Shown here piece after piece: positions 44,679-53,301 of a stretch of DNA of 64,000 bases. The notes under the pieces were generated by a model. The model had not been told where the DNA came from. It worked only from the letters and a program-made list of their open reading frames with translations, and searched no databases. The stretch comes from Myxococcales bacterium (lineage in GTDB: Bacteria > Myxococcota_A > Polyangia > Polyangiales > Ga0077539). Positions within the stretch are counted from its first letter, which is position 1; each line of letters begins with the position of its first letter. The stretch is taken from the NCBI GenBank assembly GCA_013298625.1, contig JAAFIF010000008.1, forward strand, positions 88,568 through 152,567, written 5' to 3'. Both the position numbers and the translations under genes were made by a program.

Positions 44679-44696
44679 GCGTGGAAATCTCCACGC
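44679..44696 (-). terminator. Short hairpin after small exported-protein gene
   Basis: GCGTGGA (44679-44685) and TCCACGC (44690-44696) form a perfect 7-bp stem with a 4-nt loop, 7 bp downstream of the minus-strand stop at 44704. The T-run is weak (CTCGTTTCTG), so it may be an attenuator or processing signal rather than a full terminator. Confidence 0.35.
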
Positions 44697-44703
44697 CGTT
44701 GTC

Positions 44704-44970
44704 TCAGAGGTTCTCGACGGACTTGAGCATCTCGGGCACGAAGTGCTCGCGGATGCGGATCAGGCTGATGCCCGGGCCGCGACGGCGGAGGCGCGTGCTC
44801 TCACCGTCGGGACGAACGAGCTGGCCCGACACGAGCTCGTCCGTGAAGCTGAACTCTTGCGTGCGCGCCGGCTGCGAGCCTGCCGCTCCGCCTGCTGCCT
44901 GTGCGAACGCCACTGCCGAACCTGCGACCATCACCAGCGCCGCAACCGCGGCCAACATTGCCTTCTTCAC
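44704..44970 (-). CDS. Small exported protein of the glt-like cluster
   Basis: An 88-residue protein. A GTG at 44970 is preceded by CGGAGG at 6-nt spacing, and gives a standard signal peptide (KKAMLAAVAALVMVAGSAVA, cleavage near AFAQ). The longer frame to 44994 would bury that ribosome site in coding sequence. The mature part of about 64 residues is basic in its middle (STRLRRRGPG) and ends EMLKSVENL. It sits between the GltE-like and GltG-like genes, the position of gltF in Myxococcus, but I cannot confirm homology by sequence. It was probably missed or mis-started by automatic calling. Confidence 0.72.
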   Translation of the reverse strand: MKKAMLAAVAALVMVAGSAVAFAQAAGGAAGSQPARTQEFSFTDELVSGQLVRPDGESTRLRRRGPGISLIRIREHFVPEMLKSVENL

Positions 44971-45045
44971 CGGAAACCTCCGTTTCGACGACACTACAAA
45001 GTTACCGGCCCGTACGGGCCCTCGTCAACCAGCGACAGCGAGGGA

Positions 45046-46470
45046 TCAGCCCCCGCCGCCGCCGGTCGGTGTGGCCGCGCCAGCGCCAGCATCGGCGCCG
45101 CCCGCAGCAGGCGTGTTGCCCTGGTTCATCGCCGCCACAGCGCGCAGCGCGTTGAGCGTGTCCTGGATGTTGCGCAAGTGCTGGGTCGTGCGAGCGGCCT
45201 CACTCGCATAGCGACCAGGATTTCCGCTCGCGTTGACCTTCGTCTGAAACTCACGGAACAAGCCCTGAGCGCGAACGAGGTCGTCCTCTTCGTTGCCCAT
45301 GTAGCTCATGTTGAGCAGGGCGAGGTTGTAGTAGGCGTCGGGCCGGTTGGCGTCGAGCGCCTTGGCGCGGTCGTACTCAGCCTGCGCCTGTGGGATCTGT
45401 CCGAGTCCGCGCAACGCGACGCCGAGACCGATGTGCGCGTCGTACTCGTTGGGTCGAAGCTCGACCGCGCGAGCGAACGCGCCGCGGGCCTCTTCGTAGC
45501 CGCGGAAGTTCAGGTTGATCGTGCCGTAGTTGATGAACGCTTCGTACAAGTTCGGGTTGAGCGTCGAGGCGCGGCGGAAGTTCTCCAGCGCGCGGATGAT
45601 CTGCCCGATCTTGATGTTGACGAGACCCCACGTGTTGTACACGTCCGCCACGTACGAGCGGATCTCTGCAGGCACTTCAGCCGAGTGCTGCGACACGACC
45701 TGAACGGCCTGCGAGCACACGATTCCCGCGAGAAAGAGCCGCTGCGAGCGGGAGTCGTCACCAGCATCCTGCAGGTACACCAGCGCGAGCTGGTTGAGCG
45801 CAGGGATGTGACGGTCGTCGCGAGCCAGCGCCTGACGGATGTAGTTGACCGCCTGCTGGCGATCGCTCGGGTCCGTCGGGCTCGCCGCAGGACGATTGCG
45901 CTCGCGCAAAATGGCCGCGGCGTTGGTGTACGCCTCGACGCAGTTCTGATCGTCGCGGATCGCCGTCTGAAACGTGTTCAGCGCCGGCTCGGTCTGCCCC
46001 GCGCGCACCTGCATCACGCCGAGCTGAGCCTGAGCGCGGCAGTACTTGTTGCCACGCGCAGCGCGGATCGAACGCTCGAGCGCCTCGCGCTGGCGATCAC
46101 GCAGGTTGCAGCGCTCGAACGCCATCGCGCGGTTGAACCACGCCTCAGGAAACGCGCCGTTGGGCTGCGCGTTTGCTGCCTGTTCGAAGATGCCCGCAAC
46201 CTCGTTGCAGGCGCCTTCGTTCCAATCGCCGCGACCGCTGTTGGCTTCGTCGTGCTGACGAAACGCCGCGGTGCCGCGCTCGAAGTGCTGGTTGGCCGTC
46301 GCGCTCACCGCCTGGCCGCCAGCCGCTGAGCGGATGATCTCGCCGCCGGCGCCGCGCGCCGCGTTCGCCGCGGTCACGGTGCCGCCGGACGAGCCGCCGC
46401 CACCGCCGCCGCACGACGCGATCATCAGGCCGAAACCGACCGAGAGAACCTTGGAGCTCTTGAAGTTCAT
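45046..46470 (-). CDS. gltE: TPR lipoprotein, GltE/AglT-like
   Basis: A 474-residue lipoprotein. The signal peptide ends in lipobox IASC (Cys about 20), followed by a run of Gly/Ser. About seven TPR units follow, including the well-formed SYVADVYNTWGLVNIKIGQ, ALENFRRASTLNPNLYEAFI and AFARAVELRPNEYDAHIGLG, and the C-terminus is Ala/Gly/Pro-rich. In Myxococcus, GltE (AglT) is an outer-membrane TPR lipoprotein encoded right after gltD, the same relation as here. ATG 46470 is the only start compatible with the signal peptide. It probably links the periplasmic TPR proteins to the outer membrane. Confidence 0.8.
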   Translation of the reverse strand: MNFKSSKVLSVGFGLMIASCGGGGGGSSGGTVTAANAARGAGGEIIRSAAGGQAVSATANQHFERGTAAFRQHDEANSGRGDWNEGACNEVAGIFEQAANAQPNGAFPEAWFNRAMAFERCNLRDRQREALERSIRAARGNKYCRAQAQLGVMQVRAGQTEPALNTFQTAIRDDQNCVEAYTNAAAILRERNRPAASPTDPSDRQQAVNYIRQALARDDRHIPALNQLALVYLQDAGDDSRSQRLFLAGIVCSQAVQVVSQHSAEVPAEIRSYVADVYNTWGLVNIKIGQIIRALENFRRASTLNPNLYEAFINYGTINLNFRGYEEARGAFARAVELRPNEYDAHIGLGVALRGLGQIPQAQAEYDRAKALDANRPDAYYNLALLNMSYMGNEEDDLVRAQGLFREFQTKVNASGNPGRYASEAARTTQHLRNIQDTLNALRAVAAMNQGNTPAAGGADAGAGAATPTGGGGG

Positions 46471-46510
46471 GATCCGAACGTCCCGTTCTGTTCTTCGGTG
46501 ATGTGGGGGC

Positions 46511-49500
46511 TCAGCGCCCACCGCCTTGGCCGCCAGCCGCTGCGCCACCCGTGGGCGGCGTCGAGTCCGGAGCGCCGCTCTCGCCCGACTCGTCCTCGGC
46601 CTGCATCGTGAAGACGACGCGGGCGTTCGAAGCGCGAGAGAAGAGCAGGTTCGGCTGCGTGCGAATCTCTTCCGTGAGCGGGTAGCGCGCACGGTCGATC
46701 TCGTTGAGGTTGCGCTCGCACAGCTGCGACCACTCGTTGAACCAACGCACCTGCGTAGCGCGCGTGATGCACGCCTCGTAGCCGCGCTTGGCGAGGTCGA
46801 CGAGCGGCTGGGTGCGCTCGTCGATCATCGCGCCGTACTCCGCGCGGAGCGTTTCGTACGGCTCGCCCTGACGCTGCCACTCGGGCGGCATCGGGGCCTG
46901 ACGGATGATCCGCGCGAACTGATAGAACATGTCCGCGAGGCGCGAAGCCGCAGCGATTTCCCAGTTGGGAACGTGCATCGCGATCACCTGCTGGAACTGC
47001 TGCGTCGCCTCGGACTCGAGGTTCGCGCGCTGCGCCGTGATGTACGGCGTGAGCGTCGTGCGCGTCCACGTGTCGAACGCGCCGCGCGAGTTTCCGCCGC
47101 GGAACGCCGGGGGACGACGCGTCATGAAGCGCTGGTACACGAAGTCCGCGAGCCAGAAGCGAGCCTCTGCCGCGTTGTCGCGCGTGCGCTCGATGGCCTC
47201 GGCCACCGCCGCTTCGCCAGCGCTCGCGAGCTGCTCGCGGATGCGCGTCTCGCCGGCGGTCGCCGCGTTCTGAGCGCGCGTTCCGTCGGAGTTGGTCTGC
47301 ACCTCACCCCACGCAGCGACCGCCGCACGGAAGTAGAGCTGCGCGTTGGTGTTGTCTTCGATCTTCAGGTAGCCGCGGCCGAGCGCCACGTTGCCCTGGA
47401 TCTGCTGGTCGAGCGTTCCCTGACGCGCGTACCGGTTCACGAAGCTCGTGTAGTGTCGGATCACGTCGCGCCACGCGCCACGAGCGCGGTCGCGGCGGTC
47501 GTCGGCCGAAAGCGTCGTGTCGCGCGCGAAGCGCTCGGCGCGGTCCTGGAAGATCTGTCCGATCGAGAACACGACGGACGCGGCCTGACGGCGGAAGCGC
47601 TCTTCGGTCCCGAAGTACCGAGCGAACTTCTGCGCGTTGTCGAGCGCCTTCTGCTCCTCACCGAGACCGATGCGGAAGATGGTCGCCTGGCGAAGCGCGT
47701 CCGCGGCCTGCTGCACCGCTTCGGGGTCCGCCTGCGTCGCGACGGCGCGGTTCGCGTAGACGTACTCCGCGTAGCGCTCGTAGTAGTCAGCGGCGCGGCC
47801 GAACACCTGGATCGCGTGGTAGTTTCCACCCAATCGGTAGAGCGCGCGCTGCGCCCAGGCTGAGTTGCGCGGGAGGAAGATCTGCACGAGCGAGTCGCGC
47901 ACTCGCATCGCGCGGCCGAGCATGTTCGCAGAGTCGAACATGATCGCGGCGTTGTAGAGCATCTCGTCCGCGCGAGCGTCCTCACGGGAGCGGCACTCCT
48001 GGTGATCGCGCACCAGCGTCACGTACGCGCGGCCCGCCTCTTCGAAGCGGCGCGCGGTGCCGAGGGACTCGGCCTTCTTGCGGAGGATCTGGCAGCCGAG
48101 CAGGTCCATGCGGCCGCAGAACTCTTCGTGCGATGCGCGCGTCGACGCGCCGCAGTAGCGCTCTTTGATCGCAGGCAGATCGCGCTCCATCGCGTCGAAG
48201 CAAGCGGGGCGCGACGGCGTCCAGCGCTGGCCCATCACGACGAGCGTGTCGAGGTACAGGTCGGTCGCGATCTCGCGGAGGTTCTCGGGATCCGGCGCGT
48301 CGCGCGAGGGATCGTCGCTCGCAGGCAGCGCGATGTCGCGGAACATGGCCGAGGCCTCTTCGAACTTGTTCGCCGCGTAGTAGAGGTACGCGCGGCGGTA
48401 CTTGATCGTGAGGACGATCTGGCGCGGGTCTTCTTCGCCCTCGGGAAGCGCCGGGCGAGCCGCGCCTTGCGCGCGAAGGGCCGCGCTGGCGTAGCAGACG
48501 TAGCGCGTGAACGCCGTGAACATCCCGGACTCTTGCCGGTTGAAGTCACGCGGCGAGAAGCGCGCGGCGGTCTCGTCCTGCTGCTGCGCAGGCTGGCGGT
48601 TGCGGCTCTGCGTTACGCGCGTCGGACGCTGCCTCGACTGGCTCGCGAGCTCGCGGGTGAACTGGTCGTTGTAGCAGAGCACCGCTTTGTACGCGGCGTC
48701 CTCAGTGTACTCGCCCGAGGGGTTCATCTCGACGACGCGGTCGTAGGCCGGACCGCACTCGGCGAAGTTGCCCTGATCGCGGAGGATGTCCGCGGCGTAG
48801 TACGCGATGCGATAGCGCGACGGCCAGTCGCGGCGGTCGTAGTCGGGGAAGGTCACCTGGTCGAGGTCCGGGAACTTCTCGAGCAACAGGTTGTAGAGCT
48901 GCGCGGCGCGGACCATCGTCTGCGGATCGCGCGTTCCACGGGTCTGGACCTGACCTTCAGCCGAGCGGCCGATGGCCTCGAGGTGCCAGTGCGAAGCGAC
49001 GTCGTACACGACGCGCGCGGTCGCATCACGGCAGGAGTTCTTGGCCTCCACCGAGCGACGCGAGCTCGCGCCGCGGTACTGGTCGTACACGTCGAGCAAG
49101 CGCTGCAGCTCGCGCATCATGTTGTCGCGCTGGTTCATGGCGACGAACGCCTTGGCGACCTGGCCCTGCCAGTGGCAGAACTTGTCGTTGTCCGCGCGCT
49201 GCGACATGAGCTCGTGGAAGACCGCGACCGAGTTCGGCCACTGTCCGTTGTCCTGGTAGAGCTCGCCGAGCTTCTCGAGCATCGCGAACGCGCCGTTGTC
49301 GTCGGCCGCGTAGCGGCGGAAGGTGTTGAGCGCCTGCCCGGTGTTGAGCGGGCGCGCCACGCCGTACACCGCGCCGTACGCGCTCACGAGCTCGTTGCGT
49401 GCAGAGACCAACAGCGGCTGCACCGAGCGGTTGTCGGGCTGCGAGCGACCGTAGTCGATCACGTTGTAGAACTGCTGCAGCGACTGCTCGAAGTGCTGTC

Positions 49501-50482
49501 GGTTGAACTCGACCCACGCCATCTTGTACATGGCGTAGCCGCGCACGTTGTTCTCGGGCGTGTTGACCGCGATGACCTGCGAGTAGAACTGCGCAGCGCT
49601 GTCCATGTCGCCCTGCTCGAAGAAGAACTCGGCGAACGACAGGTACGCGTTGGGGACGTACTGCGACTGCGGGAAGCGCTGGATCAGCAGCAGGTAGATC
49701 TGCCGCGCGCGATCCATGTTGCGCCCTTCTTGGTAGGCGAACGCCAGGTAGAAGAGCACCGCGTCCATGCGGTTGTAGTTCGGGTGGTCCGCGACGAGCG
49801 TCTCGAACACGCGCGTGAGCTGCGCGCGCTGGTCGCGCGCTTCGTTGAACAGCTGCTGCTGCTGGCGCTGCATCGCCTGGACTTGCTGAGCGTTGCGCGC
49901 CTGCTGGGCGCGGAAGATCTGCTCGTTCAAGTCCTGGCCGCGGCCGTTGAGCGCGCTCGAGAGCTCCTGGAGGTTCTCGGCGAGGCGCATCAGGGTGTTC
50001 GGGCGGTTGCCGTCGTTGCGGTTCATCGACCGCGCGAGCTGCGCGGTGAGCTGAATCTCGCGACGCAGCAGGTCCTCAGCCTGACGAGCGAGGCCCTCTC
50101 GACGCATCTGGGTGCGCGTGTCGAGCTGGAACAGGTCGTTCTGACCCTTCGCCTTGTTGCCCTTCGCCTTGCCGCGGTCGCTGAGGTCAGCGCGCGCCGC
50201 GGAGGGCGGCGCGGTCGAGCCACGCGCGCCCATGCGCCCAGAGGCGTTCGGACACGCCATCGCAGCGTTGCGACGCTCGTCCGGGACGCACACGTTCGCG
50301 GGGACCGCGGTGACTCCCGGCGTCGGCGTCGCGGCCGCGTCCGTTGCTGCGCCTGCGTCGCTGTTCGCGCTCGCGGCGGTGTTGCCTCCGGACCTCGCCC
50401 GCTGCGCGTTCGCCAGCGGTGCCATCGTGACGATCAGCGCCACGAGCAGCCAGGGTGCTTTTGTCCACCAAGCCCTGCTCAT
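46511..50482 (-). CDS. gltD: Large exported TPR protein, GltD/AgmU-like
   Basis: A 1323-residue periplasmic protein. ATG 50482 has an excellent ribosome site (AGGAGG, 5-nt spacing), and the signal peptide ends PLANA-QRA near residue 27. After a low-complexity, Ala-rich stretch to about 115 there is a Gln-rich coiled coil (QQARNAQQVQAMQRQQQQLF), and the bulk consists of TPR-type helical repeats (RARQIYLLLIQRFPQSQYVP, DSAAQFYSQVIAVNTPENNV). Size and position match Myxococcus GltD (AgmU, about 1200 residues), a TPR protein of the gliding complex, or its paralogue NfsD. The C-terminus is Gly/Ala-rich. Forty bp separate it from gltE. Confidence 0.78.
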   Translation of the reverse strand: MSRAWWTKAPWLLVALIVTMAPLANAQRARSGGNTAASANSDAGAATDAAATPTPGVTAVPANVCVPDERRNAAMACPNASGRMGARGSTAPPSAARADLSDRGKAKGNKAKGQNDLFQLDTRTQMRREGLARQAEDLLRREIQLTAQLARSMNRNDGNRPNTLMRLAENLQELSSALNGRGQDLNEQIFRAQQARNAQQVQAMQRQQQQLFNEARDQRAQLTRVFETLVADHPNYNRMDAVLFYLAFAYQEGRNMDRARQIYLLLIQRFPQSQYVPNAYLSFAEFFFEQGDMDSAAQFYSQVIAVNTPENNVRGYAMYKMAWVEFNRQHFEQSLQQFYNVIDYGRSQPDNRSVQPLLVSARNELVSAYGAVYGVARPLNTGQALNTFRRYAADDNGAFAMLEKLGELYQDNGQWPNSVAVFHELMSQRADNDKFCHWQGQVAKAFVAMNQRDNMMRELQRLLDVYDQYRGASSRRSVEAKNSCRDATARVVYDVASHWHLEAIGRSAEGQVQTRGTRDPQTMVRAAQLYNLLLEKFPDLDQVTFPDYDRRDWPSRYRIAYYAADILRDQGNFAECGPAYDRVVEMNPSGEYTEDAAYKAVLCYNDQFTRELASQSRQRPTRVTQSRNRQPAQQQDETAARFSPRDFNRQESGMFTAFTRYVCYASAALRAQGAARPALPEGEEDPRQIVLTIKYRRAYLYYAANKFEEASAMFRDIALPASDDPSRDAPDPENLREIATDLYLDTLVVMGQRWTPSRPACFDAMERDLPAIKERYCGASTRASHEEFCGRMDLLGCQILRKKAESLGTARRFEEAGRAYVTLVRDHQECRSREDARADEMLYNAAIMFDSANMLGRAMRVRDSLVQIFLPRNSAWAQRALYRLGGNYHAIQVFGRAADYYERYAEYVYANRAVATQADPEAVQQAADALRQATIFRIGLGEEQKALDNAQKFARYFGTEERFRRQAASVVFSIGQIFQDRAERFARDTTLSADDRRDRARGAWRDVIRHYTSFVNRYARQGTLDQQIQGNVALGRGYLKIEDNTNAQLYFRAAVAAWGEVQTNSDGTRAQNAATAGETRIREQLASAGEAAVAEAIERTRDNAAEARFWLADFVYQRFMTRRPPAFRGGNSRGAFDTWTRTTLTPYITAQRANLESEATQQFQQVIAMHVPNWEIAAASRLADMFYQFARIIRQAPMPPEWQRQGEPYETLRAEYGAMIDERTQPLVDLAKRGYEACITRATQVRWFNEWSQLCERNLNEIDRARYPLTEEIRTQPNLLFSRASNARVVFTMQAEDESGESGAPDSTPPTGGAAAGGQGGGR

Positions 50483-50620
50483 CGTCTCCTCCTGGGACCG
50501 GCTCCGAGCGACGGTCGCTCGTTCCGGTGCTGCACTTCGATCGAATCGCCCTAGTAACTGATCCAACGTCTGCGGGCGCACGCTGAGAGGCGTGCGCGCG
50601 AGGCGATGGGAGAACCAATA

Positions 50621-50663
50621 TTTTTCGCTCTGAAAAGCGAAAACGCAGCCCGTTGGACTGCGT
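50621..50663 (-). terminator. Two adjoining hairpins with T-rich tail (intrinsic terminator)
   Basis: Reading the minus strand, the first hairpin has arms ACGCAG/CTGCGT (50643-50648 and 50658-50663) with two more inner pairs, starts 11 bp after the stop of the 544-residue TPR gene, and is followed at once by TTTTCGCTTTTC. A second hairpin, TTTTCGCT/AGCGAAAA (50622-50629 and 50636-50643), uses that same T-rich tail. This is the most convincing intrinsic terminator in the window and would end or attenuate the first gene's transcript before gltD. Confidence 0.7.
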
Positions 50664-50673
50664 CTTCAAGCGC

Positions 50674-52308
50674 TCAGCGTCCGCAGCGCGAGGCGATCTG
50701 CTGGCGGTAGAAGCCGAGCTCGTCGCGCCAGTACTCGCCGTTGAACGGCCAGAGATAGTGCTCTTCGTCCGCCGTCACGCGCGCAGCGGCGTTGTTGATG
50801 TTGCGCACCTGCTCGCCGGCGATCTGCGCGGAGATGTTTCCGCGGCGGCCGTTCAAGATCTCGATGAGAATGGCGGTCGACTGGTTCTGCAGATCCTGCA
50901 GCTCGTCGAGCAAGCGCTGGTAGCGGCCGCGGGCGAGGTCTCCGGCCTGATCGGTCGCGAAGCTCTTGGCCACCGAGATGTCCTGCAACACGCGCGCGCC
51001 GAGCGTGCTGTTGCGGAACGCCGTCGGCATCCCTTGCAAGCGACGCTCTTCAGCCTCGAGCACGTTCACGTACTCGATGTTGCGGAGCAGCGTGCGGTCG
51101 CTGAGCGCGCTGTTGACGATCGGGCGAAGGCGGGCCGGCAGCGACGCGTTGCCGCTGCGGACGTCCTTCAAGAACCGGAAGAACGCGTTGTTGTCGCCGT
51201 ACTGCTGCAGGTAGCGCGAGAGCTCCGGACGAAGGTCGCCGTAGCGCTCGTTGAACTGCGCGATCACCGTCTCGGCGTCGTCGTACTGGCAGTTCGAGAA
51301 GAAGATCACGCTCTTCAGCACCAGCGACTCTGGGTAGAACGCGGTGTTGAAGTACGGGCTGTTCAGCGTGTGGATGTTGCCGAGCGCGCGCGCGTAGTCC
51401 TGCTGCAGGTAGTACGCCCACGACTCTTCGAAGAGCGAGTCGAGCCAGTACTCGCTGTCGACGTTCACGCGGTTCCACGCTTCGACGGCGCTGTCGTAGT
51501 GGCGCGTCGAGTAGTAGAGGCGCGCGCGCTCGAGCCACGCGAGGTCGTTCATGCGGCCGACGTCTTCGACGCCGCGGACACCCTCGTTGAGCGCGTCCTG
51601 GATGCGCTGAAACGAGTCGATGGCGGGCTGCGCGCGGTGGTTGCGCACGTGCGAGATGCCCATGAAGAACTGGGCCTGCACGTACCAGGTCGAGTTGCGC
51701 TGCACCTGTCCGAAGAGGTTCACGGCCTCCTCGAAGTTGCCGTCGTTGTACTTCGCGCGGCCGAGCAGATAGAGCAGGTGGTTGTAGAGGTCGCGCGACT
51801 CGTTGTTGTTGAACTGGTTCAGCTGATCCGGCGAGTAGCGGCCCACGCGGCGGATGATGTCCGCCGGCTCGGGCAGCTGCGAGGCGAGCTGCGCCAGCCA
51901 CTGGAGCGTCGAGCCGAAGTACAAGTGCCTGCCGCCCTGGTGATCGACGATCTCGTCGAACACCGCGAGCGCCGACTGGTAGAAGCGCAGGTGGTAGAGA
52001 CACTTGCCGAGGTGAAACTGCGCCTTCTGGATCTGCGCGGGCGCATCGCCGGTCTCGTTCTCGACCACGCGCTGAAACTGCACGCAGGACTCTTGATAGC
52101 GCTCTTGCTGGTACAAGCGCAGCGCGTTGGCCATCGCCTCGGACGGAGGACCATCGGCCGGAGCCGCGTTCTGGTCCTGACCTTCGGGCGCGAAGGTCAT
52201 GTCCGCGTTGTTCGGCTGCTGCTGCGCGCTGGCGCTAGTCGACACCGTCGTGCCGAGCAACGCTCCCAACATCACGAGCACTCCCCCAAGTCGGGATCGA
52301 CGACGCAT
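50674..52308 (-). CDS. Exported TPR protein, first gene of glt-like cluster
   Basis: A 544-residue periplasmic protein. ATG 52308 follows GAGGAGA at good spacing, and the signal peptide ends near SASA-QQQ (about residue 28). TPR-like helical pairs dominate residues 50-330 (ALRLYQQERYQESCVQFQRV, AVNLFGQVQRNSTWYVQAQF). The C-terminal 200 residues are helical with a conserved-looking end, WPFNGEYWRDELGFYR. It may correspond to GltC, the other soluble TPR protein of the Myxococcus complex, but I cannot establish this from the sequence. A terminator directly follows, so it may be expressed at a different level from gltD onward. Confidence 0.8.
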   Translation of the reverse strand: MRRRSRLGGVLVMLGALLGTTVSTSASAQQQPNNADMTFAPEGQDQNAAPADGPPSEAMANALRLYQQERYQESCVQFQRVVENETGDAPAQIQKAQFHLGKCLYHLRFYQSALAVFDEIVDHQGGRHLYFGSTLQWLAQLASQLPEPADIIRRVGRYSPDQLNQFNNNESRDLYNHLLYLLGRAKYNDGNFEEAVNLFGQVQRNSTWYVQAQFFMGISHVRNHRAQPAIDSFQRIQDALNEGVRGVEDVGRMNDLAWLERARLYYSTRHYDSAVEAWNRVNVDSEYWLDSLFEESWAYYLQQDYARALGNIHTLNSPYFNTAFYPESLVLKSVIFFSNCQYDDAETVIAQFNERYGDLRPELSRYLQQYGDNNAFFRFLKDVRSGNASLPARLRPIVNSALSDRTLLRNIEYVNVLEAEERRLQGMPTAFRNSTLGARVLQDISVAKSFATDQAGDLARGRYQRLLDELQDLQNQSTAILIEILNGRRGNISAQIAGEQVRNINNAAARVTADEEHYLWPFNGEYWRDELGFYRQQIASRCGR

Positions 52309-52546
52309 GGTTCTGATTCTCCTCGGATCCGTTCGAGCTTTTGTTCCGCGAGGTTTTCGAAGTGGAGCCCAGTGAGTTCACGCGGGCACCACGCGGGCGC
52401 CCTCTTCTATCAAATGGGCAAAGCCGTTGCGCTGGAAAACTGAAGCCACTCTCACACTGCCCGCCGCGGACCTCTTCGACGCCTGATCGACGTTCGCCAG
52501 CCGAGGCAGCAGCCATACAAGAATTTTACGCTGACACTAGGATCGC

Positions 52547-52576
52547 ATACTACCGGCGCACCACCGCGCGTGTCAA
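52547..52576 (-). promoter_or_regulatory. Candidate promoter of the glt-like cluster
   Basis: On the minus strand a perfect TTGACA (52576-52571) is followed after 18 bp by TAGTAT (52552-52547), 4/6 to the -10 consensus. It sits in the AT-rich part of the intergenic region, about 240 bp upstream of the first gene's ATG, so the transcript would have a long leader. Confidence 0.45.
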
Positions 52577-52724
52577 CGACAGTATTTCAAGCAATTACAA
52601 CAACTTATCACTTTGCGTTCCCAGCGACGCGCGCCGAACTGCCTCGCAGGCGGCGCGCCGATGGACGTCGCGCGAGGCCACGGTAGATCGCAGAAATACT
52701 GCGGATTTCACCGGCGTTTCTGGC

Positions 52725-52753
52725 TTGACGGAGCATTTCGCGCCGGGCTAGGT
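52725..52753 (+). promoter_or_regulatory. Candidate promoter of the lipoprotein gene
   Basis: TTGACG (52725-52730), 17 bp, CTAGGT (52748-52753), about 105 bp before the ATG at 52858. The -35 box is good and the -10 weak. Confidence 0.35.
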
Positions 52754-52857
52754 TCCCTGCGTCGTCGGGTATTGCCGTCGGAGTGAATCAATTCACCTTC
52801 GAACGCGCGATGGACCGAGCGATTCGACCCCCCGTGCACACAACGAGGAAGACGACG

Positions 52858-53235
52858 ATGAACAAGCCACGTCTGGCTTTGCTTGCGATCGTGATGGGAC
52901 TGACTGGCATCGCCTGCGCCGACACTGGCATCGGCGACCCGTGCAGCCCCGCGCGTCCCGCGCCGGTTGGCGGCGCCACCCGCGGCTACTTCGTCTCGCA
53001 AGAGATCTACCTCGAGACCCGCTCGCTCCAGTGCCGCACCCGCGTCTGCATGGTGTGGAAGTGGGACGAGCAAGCGCGCCCCGAAGAAGAGTCCAAGCGC
53101 TCGTTCTGCACGGTCAAGTGCGAGCAGGACAGCGAGTGTCCGACGGACTTCCGCTGCGTCACGGCCTTCGTCGCGGGTGACCCCGGCATCCGCGGCAAGT
53201 ACTGCGTTCGCGGAGACCTCATCCCCGCCAGCTGA
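52858..53235 (+). CDS. Cys-rich lipoprotein divergent from the glt-like cluster
   Basis: A 125-residue lipoprotein. ATG 52858 follows GAGGAAG, and the signal peptide NKPRLALLAIVMGLTGIAC ends at lipobox TGIAC. The mature part has eight further Cys in a spaced pattern (GDPCSP, QCRTRVC, SFCTVKCEQDSECP, DFRC, KYC), suggesting a compact disulfide-bonded domain outside the cytoplasm. An in-frame ATG at 52783 would destroy the signal peptide. It shares the intergenic region with the glt-like operon, and small lipoproteins of this kind (Cgl proteins) accompany the gliding system in Myxococcus, so a link is possible but unproven. Confidence 0.75.
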   Translation: MNKPRLALLAIVMGLTGIACADTGIGDPCSPARPAPVGGATRGYFVSQEIYLETRSLQCRTRVCMVWKWDEQARPEEESKRSFCTVKCEQDSECPTDFRCVTAFVAGDPGIRGKYCVRGDLIPAS

Positions 53236-53301
53236 GCGATCGCCGCGGCGGCGGCGCGCAACGGGACACCGACACGACTCTGCGGACGGGGGACGTCAAC
53301 A

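Larger units (their letters stand above)
52309..52857. other. 549-bp divergent intergenic region, AT-richer than surroundings
   Basis: This is the only stretch over 300 bp without a gene. It separates the glt-like cluster (minus) from the lipoprotein gene (plus). The part around 52510-52620 is the most AT-rich noncoding DNA in the window. Candidate sigma-70 promoters face each way (52547-52576 minus, 52725-52753 plus), leaving a leader of about 235 nt for the cluster and about 100 nt for the lipoprotein. The small open frames inside have no ribosome site or plausible composition. No RNA gene is recognised. Confidence 0.6.

Noticed and set aside
50674..52308. Naming the first TPR gene gltC
   Set aside because: Only general TPR character and export support it; in Myxococcus gltC lies in a different cluster, so no symbol was given.
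52341..52751. 136-residue frame in the intergenic region
   Set aside because: No ribosome site, atypical composition, and it crosses the AT-rich promoter region.
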